Shown here: positions 1 through 12,515 of the stretch, in pieces
Numbering within the stretch: the first letter of the stretch is position 1
How the letters are laid out: each line of letters begins with the position of its first letter
Assembly (NCBI RefSeq): GCF_000143415.4
Contig: NW_003314272.1
Span: forward strand, 406,184-470,183
Direction: 5' to 3'
DNA: 64,000 bases
DNA from: Selaginella moellendorffii
Taxonomy: Eukaryota; Streptophyta; Lycopodiopsida; Selaginellales; Selaginellaceae
Notes under the pieces: generated by a model
Told to the model about the DNA's origin: nothing
Database searches by the model: none
The model's input: only the letters and a program-made list of their open reading frames with translations
Position numbers and translations under genes: made by a program

Positions 1-892
1 AATGTCAGTTTAGCCCAGAAAGGCTATACCCAGATGTTGGGTGATGAGCTGACCACTGGGAAGTCCAAGGCTAGAGTGAATACAAACCGATAAACAAGGT
101 AACTTGGTGAAGTGTTCAAGAGCCGACTATAGTTCCCTTGGGAGATCGAATGGTCAATGCTCCTAGTCTAGTGTGGGTGGCACTACCTACTTAGATACTT
201 GACATGGCTCAACGGAACCTCACTCTAAGCCTATGGCTAGAGCACCCAAAGGCAGAAGGCAGGGAGAGTACCCACGAGGCTCGCGTAAGGCCATGGTGTT
301 CCGAAATGTTGTCCCAAAGTCCCAGACTGTGAAAAGGAAGAGGAGTAGTCCTCTAGTGTAGAGACCAAGTATATAGTCATGTGAGGAGGAAGTCCTAGAG
401 GACCGTAGGACTTAGTGGTTAGGCCTGTGGGCCTTGATTGAGTGGCAGTGTTGGCGAACACAACCATGGACAAAAGGGGATTTGGTGGGGACTGGAAAAG
501 GGATGTTTGGGAAGGCTATTCCCCATAGTTGCGAGGATCCTAAGGATGCTAAGGAGTGGATTTGGGATGATCACTCATGGATGGATGCCCTAGTCTTTGA
601 GAGACGGGACTGTGATGTAGGTGGTGTTAAACCACCAGTGTGACCAAGGTGAAGGGGCATGGCCTTAGTGTAACGGGCTGATATGTCGGTGGTACCTTGG
701 GGTGTCGGTCATAAAATCGAACACGTGGAGCACTTGGGCCAAGTGCAAAGGTTGAGTGGCGGGGATGCTATTCTTGGGGCTAGCAAGCCCAAGTCTGGAA
801 TAGGCTTATGGAGGTTATGAGTGACACTCCTCCAAGTGGTTAGAGGTGTGGTTAACTCACTAAAGTAGAATGGAAAAATTAGTCATTTATAT
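1..892 (+). mobile_element. LTR-A fragment, 3' part
   Basis: This is the 3' part of an LTR-A copy. It matches 31600-32506 closely, including the stretch 'gggtggcactacctac' and the final 'gactaaagtagaatgg' block before the CTTACA end, which has decayed here to 'catttata'. The copy is cut by the window start. ORFs across it are unrelated to known proteins and recur in every LTR-A copy, so I read none as a gene. Confidence 0.85.
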
Positions 893-2824
893 GTTGATGA
901 TTTAGTTGTAGCTTTATGTTGTTAGCATTCGTACATTTGCTATTTAGCAATTGTATTGACATTCAAATGAACTGAGTAGCAAGTTGAGTTAGTTGTGTTC
1001 TAAATGAGATTGCTTAGTCAAAGTTAAGATTTGAGCTTTTCCTTGAAAAGGGATTTAGTCATAGACTATGCTAGCTTTACGAGAATAAGAGTTAATGAAT
1101 AATATTGGAATATTTGAATCTTTATTGGATTTGAGTTAGAATATATTGATCATTGATGATTCTTCTTATGCTTGTTATGAAGTGAGTTATGTCTGGCTAT
1201 AGATGGATTCATGGAGGATTGTTTAGTGATCACTTGTTGAACATAGCTCCATTGTGCTTAGCTTTTGAATTGATGCAGATGTGCTTTTTTTTAACTTTGC
1301 ATTATGAAGTTTAACTTATGGATGTGTTGAGGAGGATGTTATAGATTATGCCATGATTTCTTTTTTAGTATTGAAGTTAGTTCATTCAAGATTCATGATC
1401 ATTGTTATGCAAGACTTGGCTATAGACTTCTTCAAGTTTTTGGTTTCTTAAGTTTTCATGCTCATTATTCCATTTGTTAGAAGTTGTTGGGGGAAGGCAT
1501 TTTGGCTTATTAGCTTCGATGTTGAAGTTAGCTCTTGCATCTAGCAATCATTGGTGATGATTGACTATTATCTAGGATAGTTGATTATCCTTGTCAAAGG
1601 TTTAGCTTGATTATTATTGATATAAAATGATTTACTATTCTTTAGGATGGTAGATTCTTTCTTCGATGATGATTATGCATATATCGTTTTGATGGGATGA
1701 TTGATGATCTTTTATGATGGTTAGTTATTCTTTTTGATGGCTAATATCTTTTTGTATTACCACATGTTTTTTGTGGTTTGCTTTGGATTGGTCTTTTGGG
1801 TTTGAGACATTGGTAGGATGTTGCCGACACTTGTTTAAGCAACTTGAGTTCTTTAGTATTGTGACTGGGATCTATTCAGATTAGCTGGTGTGATAGTTGG
1901 CATGAATGAGTGTTTATTGGTCTTGCCACATTCATTTTGTTCTGTTGATTATTGCTTGAGTTAGTTTTGATAGATTAGAATGTTATTTCTTTTAGGTGAT
2001 ACATTTGCGAGCATTGTGCATACTAGTCGATGATACTTATGTTCTTTTAGTTGTCTTTTGTGAGTTGTTTCGCATGCTATCTGCAATCTTTGATAATTGT
2101 GTTTTGTCATTGAATGTCCTTGATGATATATTGGCTATTGATTTTTGTTGGATGGTGAATCCTATGTTTCCATAAATGATGATCTTGGTGGCTCCTATAC
2201 TATCATTCTAGTTTATTGGATGATAACTTATTTGGAATACTTTTATGTTCTAATCTAAGATATACTCACTGATAATTAAGACTCTAAGATATCATTGTCT
2301 CCAGCTATTAATCTTTGAGTTGGGCCAGTATAGGCAGATTGGTTTCGGCACTTCTTGTGCATGGTGATATCTCTAGTCATGGGGTAGCTACTGTTGATAA
2401 GTCACATAACCCGCCACTTGTTCAAAGGGCGTGTGTGTAAACAACTTTAACTGCATGTTTACAATAGTTTATTTAAACCTTACTGACGGGTTTGGTTTCT
2501 TTGCTTAAGAGGGTTGGGGCTTCTAGCTTCTCTCACTATATCCCTGTGGGTAGGGGCATATCACACTTTTGTAAGCTGGGTGACAACTAGAGTAGCAAGG
2601 GTGGCTAACTTCGTTGGTCATTTCCTTATCAGTAACAGCTAGAAGGTGTTTGAGCTGGTACCCCATCTGCGTTAAACAAAGAGGTTGCTTCCTAACTCAT
2701 TTAATTTGGTGCATTTCTCATATAGTGTGAATACCGTGAACTTTTTCTGGAGTTGTTTCCTTGGCAGTATTCTAGACTCAAGTATGCATCGACAAAGACG
2801 TCGATCTTCCCTAGGGTGGGAGAG
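893..2824 (+). repeat. Non-coding interior of an LTR-B element
   Basis: AT-rich sequence without a supportable gene. Read in reverse complement it matches 52523-54500, the interior of the LTR-B element at 51392-56866. It is therefore the 3' interior of a plus-sense LTR-B retroelement that ends in the LTR at 2825. The last 425 bases are also the inverted counterpart of 5488-5905. Confidence 0.75.
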
Positions 2825-3963
2825 TGTCTCAAATGTGACTTTAGGTATCGAAAGTTACCTGTTGGCCAGTCCTTATGGACACTCTTTCCTTACTGCCACA
2901 ATGGCAGGAGGTCGGTATTGCTGGACTTTTTATTAGTCCCTCTTGTTCAAGTGTTAGTAAACTGGACTTTGCATCTCTACTTAGCCGGACAAGCATAAGG
3001 AAGGAATTTCTAAGTGTTTATTTAGCCAAGCATATTTAGCCTGGTTTGTTAGTTCTCTTTTTCTTTGTCTTGCATTGTCTTGACAAAAACCCTCGTGTAT
3101 TGAGACTAGTCCCTCAATATCGCTGGATGATAGCTTACTATGTCTGCCAAACACCCTTGTTATCATACCCTTTGTGTTAGTCTCATTTCGGTCCCAAATG
3201 CTATTTATGGAAAGTGTCCAGATTTGCTCATTTGGCATATCTATGGAATGTAGAGATTGTCCTAAACACAATGGTGTTCGTCCCGTGTCCAAATTTGCAA
3301 TCTAAGGACATTCTATATTTAGTAAGTTTCAAGCTTGTCCCAAAGACTAACTCTTGATACTAAGGGAGGCTTGGGGTGAAAGCCCAAAGCGTGTGTTTTC
3401 TGGGGGGGTGGTTCCAACTATATAGTAGGGGTAGGGATAGTGGGTTAGTCAGGTATAGCCGACCAACCTGAGGCATAGTCTAGCTTTCATTTGTATGCTT
3501 GTCCTTGTTCTATGTCTAGTTTGGGTCTAAGCCCAAATTCCATTCCATGCTAGCTGATGGAGTACCCATATCCTCACGTTAGGCCACTAGTATGCTGAAA
3601 TAGCGCCAGACTCCATTTGGCTCCGTTTTGTATATTAGTCATAGCATTGGGATGTTGGTTGCTCTAGGATTGTTCCAAGTTGCTCTGGGCTCTTGTCCCT
3701 TCACTCCTTGGGCTATATGCTCGGGAGTCATTCCATGCCCTAATGCCATTGCTCTTTGGCTCCATACTTGGGAGTTTAGCACCATTCCTTCATTCAAATG
3801 CCCAAGGCCCAGAAACTCGGGTTCCACACCACTATCCTTTGGACATGTGGCATGTGACACATGGCATTTGTCATGTGGCACAAAGAGGGTTTAAGTTCCT
3901 CTTTGTGGTGTTATCCTATGGTAAATCACCATAGAATAAAGGGTAAAAACCACGTGTGCTACA
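2825..3963 (+). mobile_element. LTR-B, plus sense (3' LTR)
   Basis: Begins TGTCTCAAATGTGACTTTAGG and ends CACGTGTGCTACA, with the TG...CA ends of an LTR. The same unit recurs at 4368-5487, 51392-52522, 55966-56866, 58321-59132 and 62316-63457. No primer-binding site follows the end, so this is the 3' LTR. CpG sites seen in younger copies are TpG or CpA here, which suggests an old, methylated copy. Confidence 0.85.
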
Positions 3964-4367
3964 TATGTGCATGATGACAATGAAGATCATGCATTGTGAT
4001 CGAGCCAAGTGCATGGACGTTGGTTTGTTCTACTGGATGAGCATGTAGTTCTTGATGAAGTCAAATATAGTAAATCTTGAATCTAGTTTTTGTGATTTCT
4101 GAATTGCAAGGCTAGCCATCAAGCTATATGAGCATGGGGGATGTAAGTTGCATGCTGCTGGTGGAAGGCATGAAGGAGCACATTTACACTTATTTTGCTA
4201 GTCTCTAGTGCCATTTTGTGATGATTCCATGGTTTACCTCCATCAAGGACATAATAGCTTCATCAACTCAACACAATGGAATAGATTTAGCCCATATCAT
4301 CCATATTGTCCTACTACATGGTTACGTATGTTATATAGAATCCTTCAGCCTTGGACACAAAGCATAG
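3964..4367. other. Spacer between two facing LTR-B copies
   Basis: About 400 bases lying between the ends of two LTR-B copies that point at each other. I see no coding potential, repeat or match elsewhere in the window. It may be the original host sequence into which both retroelements inserted. Confidence 0.5.
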
Positions 4368-5487
4368 TGTAATATATGTGGTTTTCACCCTTTACCCTAT
4401 AGTGTTTTATCGTAGGATAACCACGAAGTAGAACCTAAACCCTTTATGTGCCACGTGTCACATGCCACGTGCTACATACCATGTGTCCAATGGACAGTGG
4501 AATGGAACCCAAGTTTCAAGGCCTTGTGCCACTGAACAAGGAATAATGCCAAATTCCCAAGCATGGAGCCAAGAAGCAATGGCACTAAAGCATAGAACGA
4601 ATCTTGAGCATATAGCCCAAGGAGTGAAGGGACAAGAGCTTGGATCAATCCTAGAGAACCTAGCACCCCAATGCCAGGACTAGTATGCAAAACAAAGTTA
4701 AACAAAGTCTAGCACTATTTCAATATACTAGTGGCTAACGTAAGGATATGGCTACTCCACCAACTAGCATGAAATGGAACTTGGGCTTAGACCCAAGCTA
4801 AACACAGAACAAGGACAAGCACGCAAGCGAGAGTTATACTATGTCTCAGGCTGGTCAGCTATAGCCGACCTACCCACTATCCCTACTACACACTTGGAAC
4901 CCCCCATAGCCCCGTCCCCCCCTTGAGGAACACACGTTTTGGGCTTTCACCCCAAACCTCCTTTAGTACTAGGAGTTAGTCTTTAGAACAAGCTTGAACT
5001 TACTAAATACTAGATTGCAAATTTGGATATGGGATGAACACTATTGCGTTCAGGACAATCTTTACATTCTATATATATGCTAAATGAGCAAATCTAGACA
5101 CTTTCCATAAATAGCATTTGGGACTAAAATGAGACTAACAAAAAGGGCATGATAGCAAAGGTATTTGGCAAACACGGTAAGCTATCATCCAATGATATTG
5201 AGGGATTAGTCTCAATATGTGAGGGTTTTTGTCAAGCCAGTGCAAGACAAAGTAAAAGAGAATTAAGAGCCAAGCCGAGTATGCTCAACTAGAAACACAT
5301 AGAAGTTCCTACCTTATGTCCATTTAATTAAATATAGGTGTTAAGCCCAGTTTACTAACACTTGAAAAACAAGGGTTGATAAAGGGAACTAACAATACCA
5401 ACCTCATGCCGTTATGGTAGTCAGGAAAGAATATTCGAAAGGACAACCCACAGGTAACTTTCGATACCCGAAGTCACATTCGCGACA
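4368..5487 (-). mobile_element. LTR-B, minus sense (3' LTR)
   Basis: Reverse complement of the LTR-B unit: starts TGTAATATATGTGG on the plus strand and ends CATTCGCGACA. There is no primer-binding site beyond its inner end, so it is a 3' LTR like its partner at 2825-3963. Together they form a large imperfect inverted repeat. Confidence 0.85.
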
Positions 5488-7140
5488 CTCTCCCCCCCTT
5501 AAGGAAGATTGACATCCTTGTTGATGCATACCCTAATCTAGACCACTGCCAAGGAAACAACTTCAGAAAAAGTTCACGGTATTCACACTATATGAGAAAT
5601 GCCCCAACTTAAATGAGTTAGGAAGCAACCTCTTTGTCTAACGCAGATGGGCTACTAGCTTAGACACCTTCTGGCCGTTGCTAACAAGGAAATGACCAAC
5701 GGAGTTAACCAACCTTGCTACTCTGGTATCATCTAGCTTACAAAAGTGTGATACACCCCTGCTCGTAGGGACATAGAGAGAGAAGCTAAAGGCCCCAACC
5801 CTCTTGAGCAAAGAAACCAAGCCTGTCGGTAAGGTTTAGATAGACTATTGTAAATAGGCAGTTAGAGTTGTTTACATGGTCACACCTTTTGAACGGAATA
5901 AGGACCATTGATAGAGAGGTGGGTTATATGACCAGTCGACAATAGCATGCTTAAGTAACGAACGAACATCATACCTATATCTCCAAATTCAACATCGACA
6001 TCCGCAAAATGCAAAATGAACATCTAAGGCTTGATCATGAAGACCATATCTTCGGATATCCATATTGCACTAACACTCTTCTTCAACCATTTTCAAGATC
6101 CAATGTGAAGCCAAAACACTAACAAGAAAAATGACATGAAAATCTAGGTCTAAGGAAAATTCTTCATCACTTAAAATAGCAATACCACTTTTACTAACAC
6201 AAGTGCTAACAATGTTAATACCTCAACTACACACCTTCTCCATCCAACAATCTACTCCAAATGCTAATAGATAAACCAATAAGCTATAGCAAGTGAATGC
6301 TATTACCCTTTCCAACATGGCAAACTCTCACGGAAACAGAGTACCAACTTAAACTTAGCATAATGGACCACTATCAAGAATTTAGTCAAGACTACTTCAA
6401 TGTTACTACATGTAAGTAGATTAACTTCACCATCAACCACCTTGGGGTTAATCATCATTTACCCAAACAATTTCGTAAACACATTACTCATTATCACATC
6501 TTCATCCTTGATAACTCTCTTTTTGGTCTCATCTTTAACTAAACCTCAAGCTTGTGTTCACACTTATAGCGCATGTGATCATGGGATGAGATTTGGATAT
6601 ATTGTCACCATGGATTCTTGGAACCTTGGGGGATAAATGAGGATAAAATAGCCACTAAAAGCTCTTTCATCAAGCAATTGCCCCTTTTCTAGTTGGCTTA
6701 AGGGGAGAGAGATAAAGTGTGCTACAACACTGCCTTCAGTCCAATCTAAGAAAAGTTTATGAGAGAGCACGGCAATGACTACTTGAACCAATAGACTAAT
6801 CCCTACAGTCTTGGTCGATTCACTTATAATTATACTTAGGAAAGATCCACTAGTGCCGTGCTAAACTAAAGACCAGCCTATTTGCCACTCATAGCAAACC
6901 CAGGGAAGGTTTACTTTCACCCACGATACACGGAACAACTCATGGAACCACTGATAGGCTAACATTAATCCTGCCAACTCAATGCATAACCTTGAGTTGC
7001 TAATATGCGTTTCTCACAAGCCCAAGCTCAAACTTGTGCGGAATGGTACACCTCAAATCTATTTTTCCAACTCAAAGTGTAACCAAATTCCTGTAAGGAA
7101 CCAACTCCCAGAGGTGTCAAAGCTTAAAGGATTCCCAAAG
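5488..7140 (-). repeat. Non-coding interior of a minus-sense LTR-B element
   Basis: Matches parts of 52523-55900 in the same orientation, with an internal deletion near 6500, where sequence like 54840 jumps to sequence like 55380. The short ORFs (for example 6400-6636) are not shared as conserved proteins among copies. I see no gene. Confidence 0.7.
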
Positions 7141-7480
7141 GCATAACTAAAATGATAAAGAGTTCATCGGATGAGACCGAGTCCAAAATTGAGTTCGAGA
7201 CCGACTCCGAGATCTGATATCAGATTCAAGGCCAAGTCTGAGATCGAGTCTGAGACAGAGTCCGAGGTTGGGTCTGAGATCGAGTCCAAGATTGAGTCTA
7301 AGACTGAGTCCAAAGTCAAGTCCGAGATCAAGTCCGAGATTGAGTTCGAGACCGAGTCTGAATACTAATATAGGATATAGGTCGTGGGGTGAAAGCCTAA
7401 AGTGTGTGTCTCCCGGGGGGGGGAGGGTTGTAGGGGGTTCCAAAAGTATAGTAGGGATAGTGAGGTCTAGGAACTAGTCT
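7141..7480. repeat. Degenerate GAG-hexamer array from LTR-A
   Basis: Tandem six-base units of the GAGNNN type (gagtccgag, gagaccgag) run from about 7180 to 7365. They are followed by the 'gggtgaaagcc' block that borders the array in intact LTR-A copies. Many CpG sites are lost. The apparent Glu/Ser-rich ORF here is an artefact of the repeat. Confidence 0.75.
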
Positions 7481-7671
7481 TGAAGGAACTCTCCAATGGT
7501 GCTTCCAAACTGACTTGAGGTTGAGATTGGGGTTGAGTGTGGGGTTGAGTGGCCTTGGGTGGGAGAGTATACACTTGGGTGGTGCCCGAGGGGCCACCCA
7601 AGGAAGTGCTCAAGAGCAGCTCCCACTCCCAAAAGGGAAACCGACTACGGTGCTCTCGGCTCATGTGGAGT
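7481..7671 (+). repeat. LTR-D left segment
   Basis: About 190 bases ('ggaactctccaatggtgct...') that recur at 40485-40694. There the same sequence runs into the insertion site of the complete LTR-A element and resumes at 48835-49298, ending just before a primer-binding-site-like motif. I therefore treat it as part of a further LTR family (D). Confidence 0.5.
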
Positions 7672-7963
7672 TGTCACAAATGTGACTTCGGGTATCGAAA
7701 GTTACCTGTCGGCCAGTCCTTATGGACACTCTTTCCTTATTATCATGATGGCATGAGATCGATATTGCTAGACCCTTTATTAGTCCCTCTTGTGCTAGTG
7801 GAGTTAACTGGGCATTTCGAGTGTACTTAGACCAGACAAGCATAAGGACGGAATTTCTACGTGTTATTAGCTAAGCATACTTAGCCCGGTAAGGAGTTCT
7901 TGTCTCATTTTGTCTTGCACTTGCTAGTGACAAGAATTGAGACTAGTCCCTCAATATCGCTGG
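7672..7963 (+). mobile_element. LTR-B, 5' part only
   Basis: Starts TGTCACAAATGTGACTTCGG and follows the LTR-B unit to 'caatatcgctgg', where it is interrupted by an LTR-A start at 7964. The remainder of this LTR-B is not found downstream. Confidence 0.8.
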
Positions 7964-8316
7964 TGTGAGACACAAATCCCTAAACCCCAAAGTGGAGCCA
8001 AAAGGGTGCCACGTGATAGTGGCCGAAGCGAATGCCAAATGAGCGTAACACATTTGAACTAAAAGCTCTGACTTCAAAGGTTGAGAGCGGGAGTGGAACT
8101 CCCAATGAAATGCTTAAGGAATAAGCACAAAGTGAGCAATAAATGAGTCTCTAGAAAAAGGACACAAGAGGATCAACACATGACATGAGATGGAGTCCGA
8201 GATGGACCCAAGATGGAGTCCGAGATGGAGTCTAAGATGGATCCAAGATGGAGTTCGAGATGGACCCGAGATGGAGTTCGAGATGGACCTGAGATGGAGT
8301 CTAAGATGGACCTGAG
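7964..8316 (+). mobile_element. LTR-A, 5' part, inserted in LTR-B
   Basis: Begins TGTGAGACACAAATCCC and continues through 'aaagtggagccaaaagggtgcc' into a short GAG-hexamer array, then breaks off. It is older than the copies at 40.7-48.8 kb, judged by loss of CpG sites in the array. Confidence 0.8.
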
Positions 8317-8890
8317 TGGGCTACTTTTGCTCCTAGGACTATCTATCCATATGATGAGAATATCGACTCATCCTCTAAGTACACCCCCAACTCCTTGGGT
8401 TGTTTCAGCATTTATAAAAGGTAGCTCTAGCTACTATTTTAAGGATTTATGTCCTCATTTATATTTGACTTTCTACGGTTATTAATTTTGATATCAAATT
8501 CATGAGTACCAACCTCAACTATATAAGGATAATCTTGTTATTCCTTTATTGTTTTAAAGTCTTTATCTTTCCCATGATCCCAACTATAGTTGATTACTAC
8601 AATTATATTAGCAGTTTGATAAATCAAACACTCATCTAAATCACATCCTCAATGCTCTAGGGAAAACCTTATATTGTTCATAAGATCCCAAAGTCATTCT
8701 CTTCTTGGCCCTTTTCTATCCACCATCTTGCCTGCACATTCAAACATGAACTATAGTGGAGAGCCATGTCCTCCTGACCTACTACTCCTTAAGGATAAAC
8801 TCACTCCTAGAACCTTTCGATGCCAACACAAGTGATGATATATTTGAGAACCAATGAAAGTCAGACTAAGGAACAACTCTGATACCAAAT
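8317..8890 (-). repeat. LTR-A element interior with primer-binding site
   Basis: Matches 46440-47003, the 5' interior of the complete LTR-A element. The segment 8877-8890 ends 'gataccaaat' directly before the LTR at 8891. On the minus strand this reads as a TTTGGTATC primer site complementary to the 3' end of initiator-Met tRNA. The short ORF 8213-8485 straddles two repeats and is not a gene. Confidence 0.7.
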
Positions 8891-10440
8891 TGTAAGCGAC
8901 TAAATTTTCCTTTCTATTTTAATCACTTAACCACACTTATAACCACTTGGAGGAGTCTTACTCACAACCTCCATAAGTCCTATTCCTCACTTGGGGCTTG
9001 TTAGCCCTAAAAATGGCATCCATGCCACTCAACCTTTACACTTAGTCCAAATGCTCCATATGTCCGATCCCATAACCAACACCCAAATGTACCACCAATA
9101 TATCAGCCTGTTACGCTACCCATTCACCTTTGTCACACTAGTGATCCAATACTACCTATATCATAGTTCTGTCTCTCAAAGAGTGATCATCCTAGATTCA
9201 CTCCTTAGCATCCTTAAGATACTCACAAACATGAGGAATAACCTTCCCCAATATCCCTTTTTTGGTCCCCACCAAGTCCCTTTTTGTCCATGGCCGTGTT
9301 TGCTAACACTGCCATTGAGTTAAGGCCCATAGGCCTAACCACTAAGTCCCACTATCCTTTGGGACTTCCTCACCATGTGACCGCATCCTTGGTCACTACA
9401 TCAGAGGACTACTCCTCTTCTTTTCCACAATTTGGGATTTTGGGACAACATTTTAGAACATTGTGGCTTTATGCAAGCCTCATAGGTACTCTCACCACCT
9501 TCCGCCTTTGGGTGCTTTAGCCATGAGGCTAGAATGAGGTTTTGTTGAGCCATACTAGGTATCCAAGTAGGCATTGGACTAGGAGCATTGACCATTTGAT
9601 CTCCCAAGGGAACTAGAGTTGGCTCTTGAACACTTCACCAAACTACCCCACTTGTAAATTTGTATTCACTCTAGGCTTGGACTTCTTATTAGGTATATCA
9701 TCACCCAACACGTGGGCATAGCCTTCCTAGGTCACACTTGCCTTTCCTAGCCAAATTGGCTCCACTAGGGTCCAACCCCCACACTCTCCCTACTATAATT
9801 TGGAACCCCTTGCATCCCACCCGCCAAGGGGATGATCGTTTGTATTAGTATTTGGACTCAGACTAAGACTTGGACTCAGACTTGGTCTCGGCTTCTATTT
9901 CAGACTCAAACTCGGTCTCAGTCTCGGTTTCGGAGTCAGTCTCGGTCTTGGTCTTGGTCTCTATCTCAGTTCCATCTCTGACTCCATCTCGGGTCCATCT
10001 TGGACTCCATCTTAGGTCCATCTCAGACTCCATTTCAGACTCCATCTCAGGTCCATCTCAGACTCTATTTCAAACTCCATTTTAAACTGCATCTCAAACT
10101 CCATCTTGGACTATATCTTGGACTCCATCTCAGACTGCATCTCGAACTCCATCTCGGACTCCATCTTTGGTCCATCTCGGACTCAGACTTGGACTCAGAC
10201 TCAGTCTCAGACTTAGACTTGGTCTCGGATTCAGACTCAGTCTCGGTCTCGGTCTCGGTCTTGGTCTTGGTCTCGGTCTTAGTCTCGGTCTTGGTCTCGG
10301 TCTCGGTATCAGTCTCAGTCTTGGTTCCATCTCAAACTCCATCTCAGACTCCATTTCAGACTCCATCTTGGGTCCATCTCGAAGTCCATCTCGGGTCCAT
10401 CTCGAACTCCATCTCAAACTCCATTTGGAGTCCATCTTGA
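8891..10440 (-). mobile_element. LTR-A, decayed copy (5' LTR)
   Basis: Starts TGTAAGCGACTAAATTTTCC on the plus strand, the antisense of the LTR-A end. The first 950 bases match 40700-41690. From about 9850 to 10440 lies the hexamer array, in which most 'tcgg' units have become 'tcag' or 'ttgg'. That is the C-to-T pattern expected from methylated CpG. The array ends abruptly at a chromovirus integrase fragment. Confidence 0.8.
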
Positions 10441-11290
10441 ATTCCATCAGATAGAGATTTGATATTTACGGGGAAGTTTTGGGGCACATTATTCTAATTA
10501 TTTAGTACCAAGTTGAAGTTTAGTACAGCTTATCATCCTTACACCGATAAGCAGACTAAATGGGTGAATGGTCAAGTTGAGGATTATCTATAGTACTATA
10601 CCACGTTAGACCAACACAATTGGGTTGATAGCAGAAATTTGTTATAACAACATATTTCATAGTGTTATTGGTTATTCTTCATAGGAGATGCTATAAGGGA
10701 ATACTTCTGGAGTTCCTTAGCAGATTGTTTACCAAAACTAATGTCCAAAATGTTGGTCTCGACTATTGAGACTTATGTGGAGCAATTGTGCAAAGGTTAG
10801 TCAAGAGTGATCAAGGCAATGGGCAAAGCTCAGAATAGGTATTGGCATGATAAAGATCACATCATTGGGATGTAACCTATCAAGTGGAGGACCTAGTATA
10901 GTTATCTTTATGAAGCTTGAATGTAAAGGGATTTTTGTCTTGAAAGCTATTATCAAGATATGTTGGTCCCTATCAAATTGGTGATATATTGGTTGATCTT
11001 CCAATGGAAATATCTAATATTCATAATGTGTTTCATGCCAATTTATTGACACCATACACTATAGATATTGCACACCAAAGGGAGATTTGTCCACCACTGA
11101 AAGTTGTGGGTAATGAACTTAAATATAGAGTTGAAAGCATTTTATCATGTTATCGAAAATGTGGTGGTCACATCAAAGAATATTTAGTTAAATGGAAAGG
11201 TTACCCATCTTGTGAATCAACTTAGGAGCCCTTTAGTAATTATACACATGCCCATGGGCTTGTCACGGAGTATAACAATCATAATAAAAT
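10441..11290 (+). pseudogene. Chromovirus integrase-to-chromodomain remnant
   Basis: The reading frame from about 10441 gives the end of a Ty3/gypsy integrase core: 'DRDLIFTGKFW', then 'KFSTAYHPYTDKQT', with in-frame stops. A conserved-looking 'NVFHANLLTPY' linker follows at about 11015. A chromodomain follows at about 11120-11230, with 'EYLVKWKGYPS'. The usual integrase D...D/E pair is incomplete because the upstream half is missing. This is a dead 3' end of pol from a chromodomain-bearing retrotransposon. The chromodomain would have directed integration into methylated-histone chromatin. Confidence 0.85.
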
Positions 11291-11882
11291 ATAGCTTTTG
11301 TAAATCTTTGTAATAAATCTTACAAATTACTAAAGTAATATATTTCCAATAAATATTTCTCTTGTTTGTTAGTTTTGGGTCAATTTTAGCAAGTTAACTT
11401 CTGCACTTTGGTGCATGGGCTTTAATCCATAATCATGGTGATAATTATTATAGACTAATCACAAGTTCCCACCTTTGTCTTGTTGACCCATTTTTGAAAA
11501 AGGGTGTGGTCATGTAAAAAACTTCATCTGCCATTTTATAATAGTTGTCTCAATCTTCTCAATGGGGTTGATTTGTGCTCAAAAGAGTTAGGCTTTTAGT
11601 TCTCTCTCTATATCCTTGCAAGTAGGGGTGTATCAGTCCTTTGTAAGATAAGTAATACTTAGAGCAACAAGGATGGCTAGCTCTATTAGTGATTTCCTTA
11701 TTAGTGATAGCCGAAGGGTGATTGAGTATTAACGTCTTTGGATGTAGAGAAGAGGTAGTTCCTAGTCAGTGTGTTTCCCATAAAATATGCATTCCGTTAA
11801 TTTTTGAAGTTGTTTCCTTGATGATTTGCAAGACTAAAATATGCATAAAGGAGGATATCAATCTTCCCCAAAGAAGGGAGAG
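11291..11882 (+). repeat. LTR-B element interior, 3' end
   Basis: From about 11560 the sequence matches the last stretch before LTR-B at 2480-2824 ('gttaggcttttagttctctctc' against 'gggcttctagcttctctcac'). 11291-11560 is AT-rich chromovirus tail without a feature I recognise. Confidence 0.55.
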
Positions 11883-12515
11883 TGTCACGAATGTGACTTT
11901 AGGTTTTGAAAGATATTTGTTAATCCTTAAGGACAATCTCTCCTTACTACCACAACAATAAAAGGTTGGTATTGCTAGTTCTTTTTATGGTCTCCACCCA
12001 AGTTAGTTGAGAAATTGGTCATCACATATGCACTTGACTAGATGAGCATAAAAACAGAATTCCTAAATGCTATTAGTCAAACATACTTGATTTGATTGAC
12101 TTATTTGTTGACTTACTTTTTGTGTCCGCTAGACACCTTTGCTATCATGCCTTATATGGGGGTCCTATTCCAGTTTTATATGCTATTTATGATAAGTGTT
12201 TAGATCCATTCAAGAGGTATATCTATGGAATATAGAGAGTGTCGTAAACCCCATGGTGTTATTCCTCCACTCTAATTCATAATCTAGTGAGATGGATATC
12301 CCATTGACAAATATAGCATGGAGCTTGGGCTTAGACCTAGATGTAGAACAAAAAACAACACAGCTTAGTGGAAGCTAAACTAATATCTCCCAACCACTAT
12401 CCTTACTATACATTTAGAACCCACCTTCCCCCATGCCTAAGGAACACACACTTTAAACTTTCACCCCAATCCCAAGAATTAATCTTTAGGATAAGTGTGA
12501 AAACTTACTATATAT
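11883..12515 (+). mobile_element. LTR-B, truncated and deleted
   Basis: Starts TGTCACGAATGTGACTTTAGG. It follows the LTR-B unit with internal losses to 'gaaaacttactatatatagaatgg' and lacks the CACGTGNGCTACA end. Confidence 0.75.
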
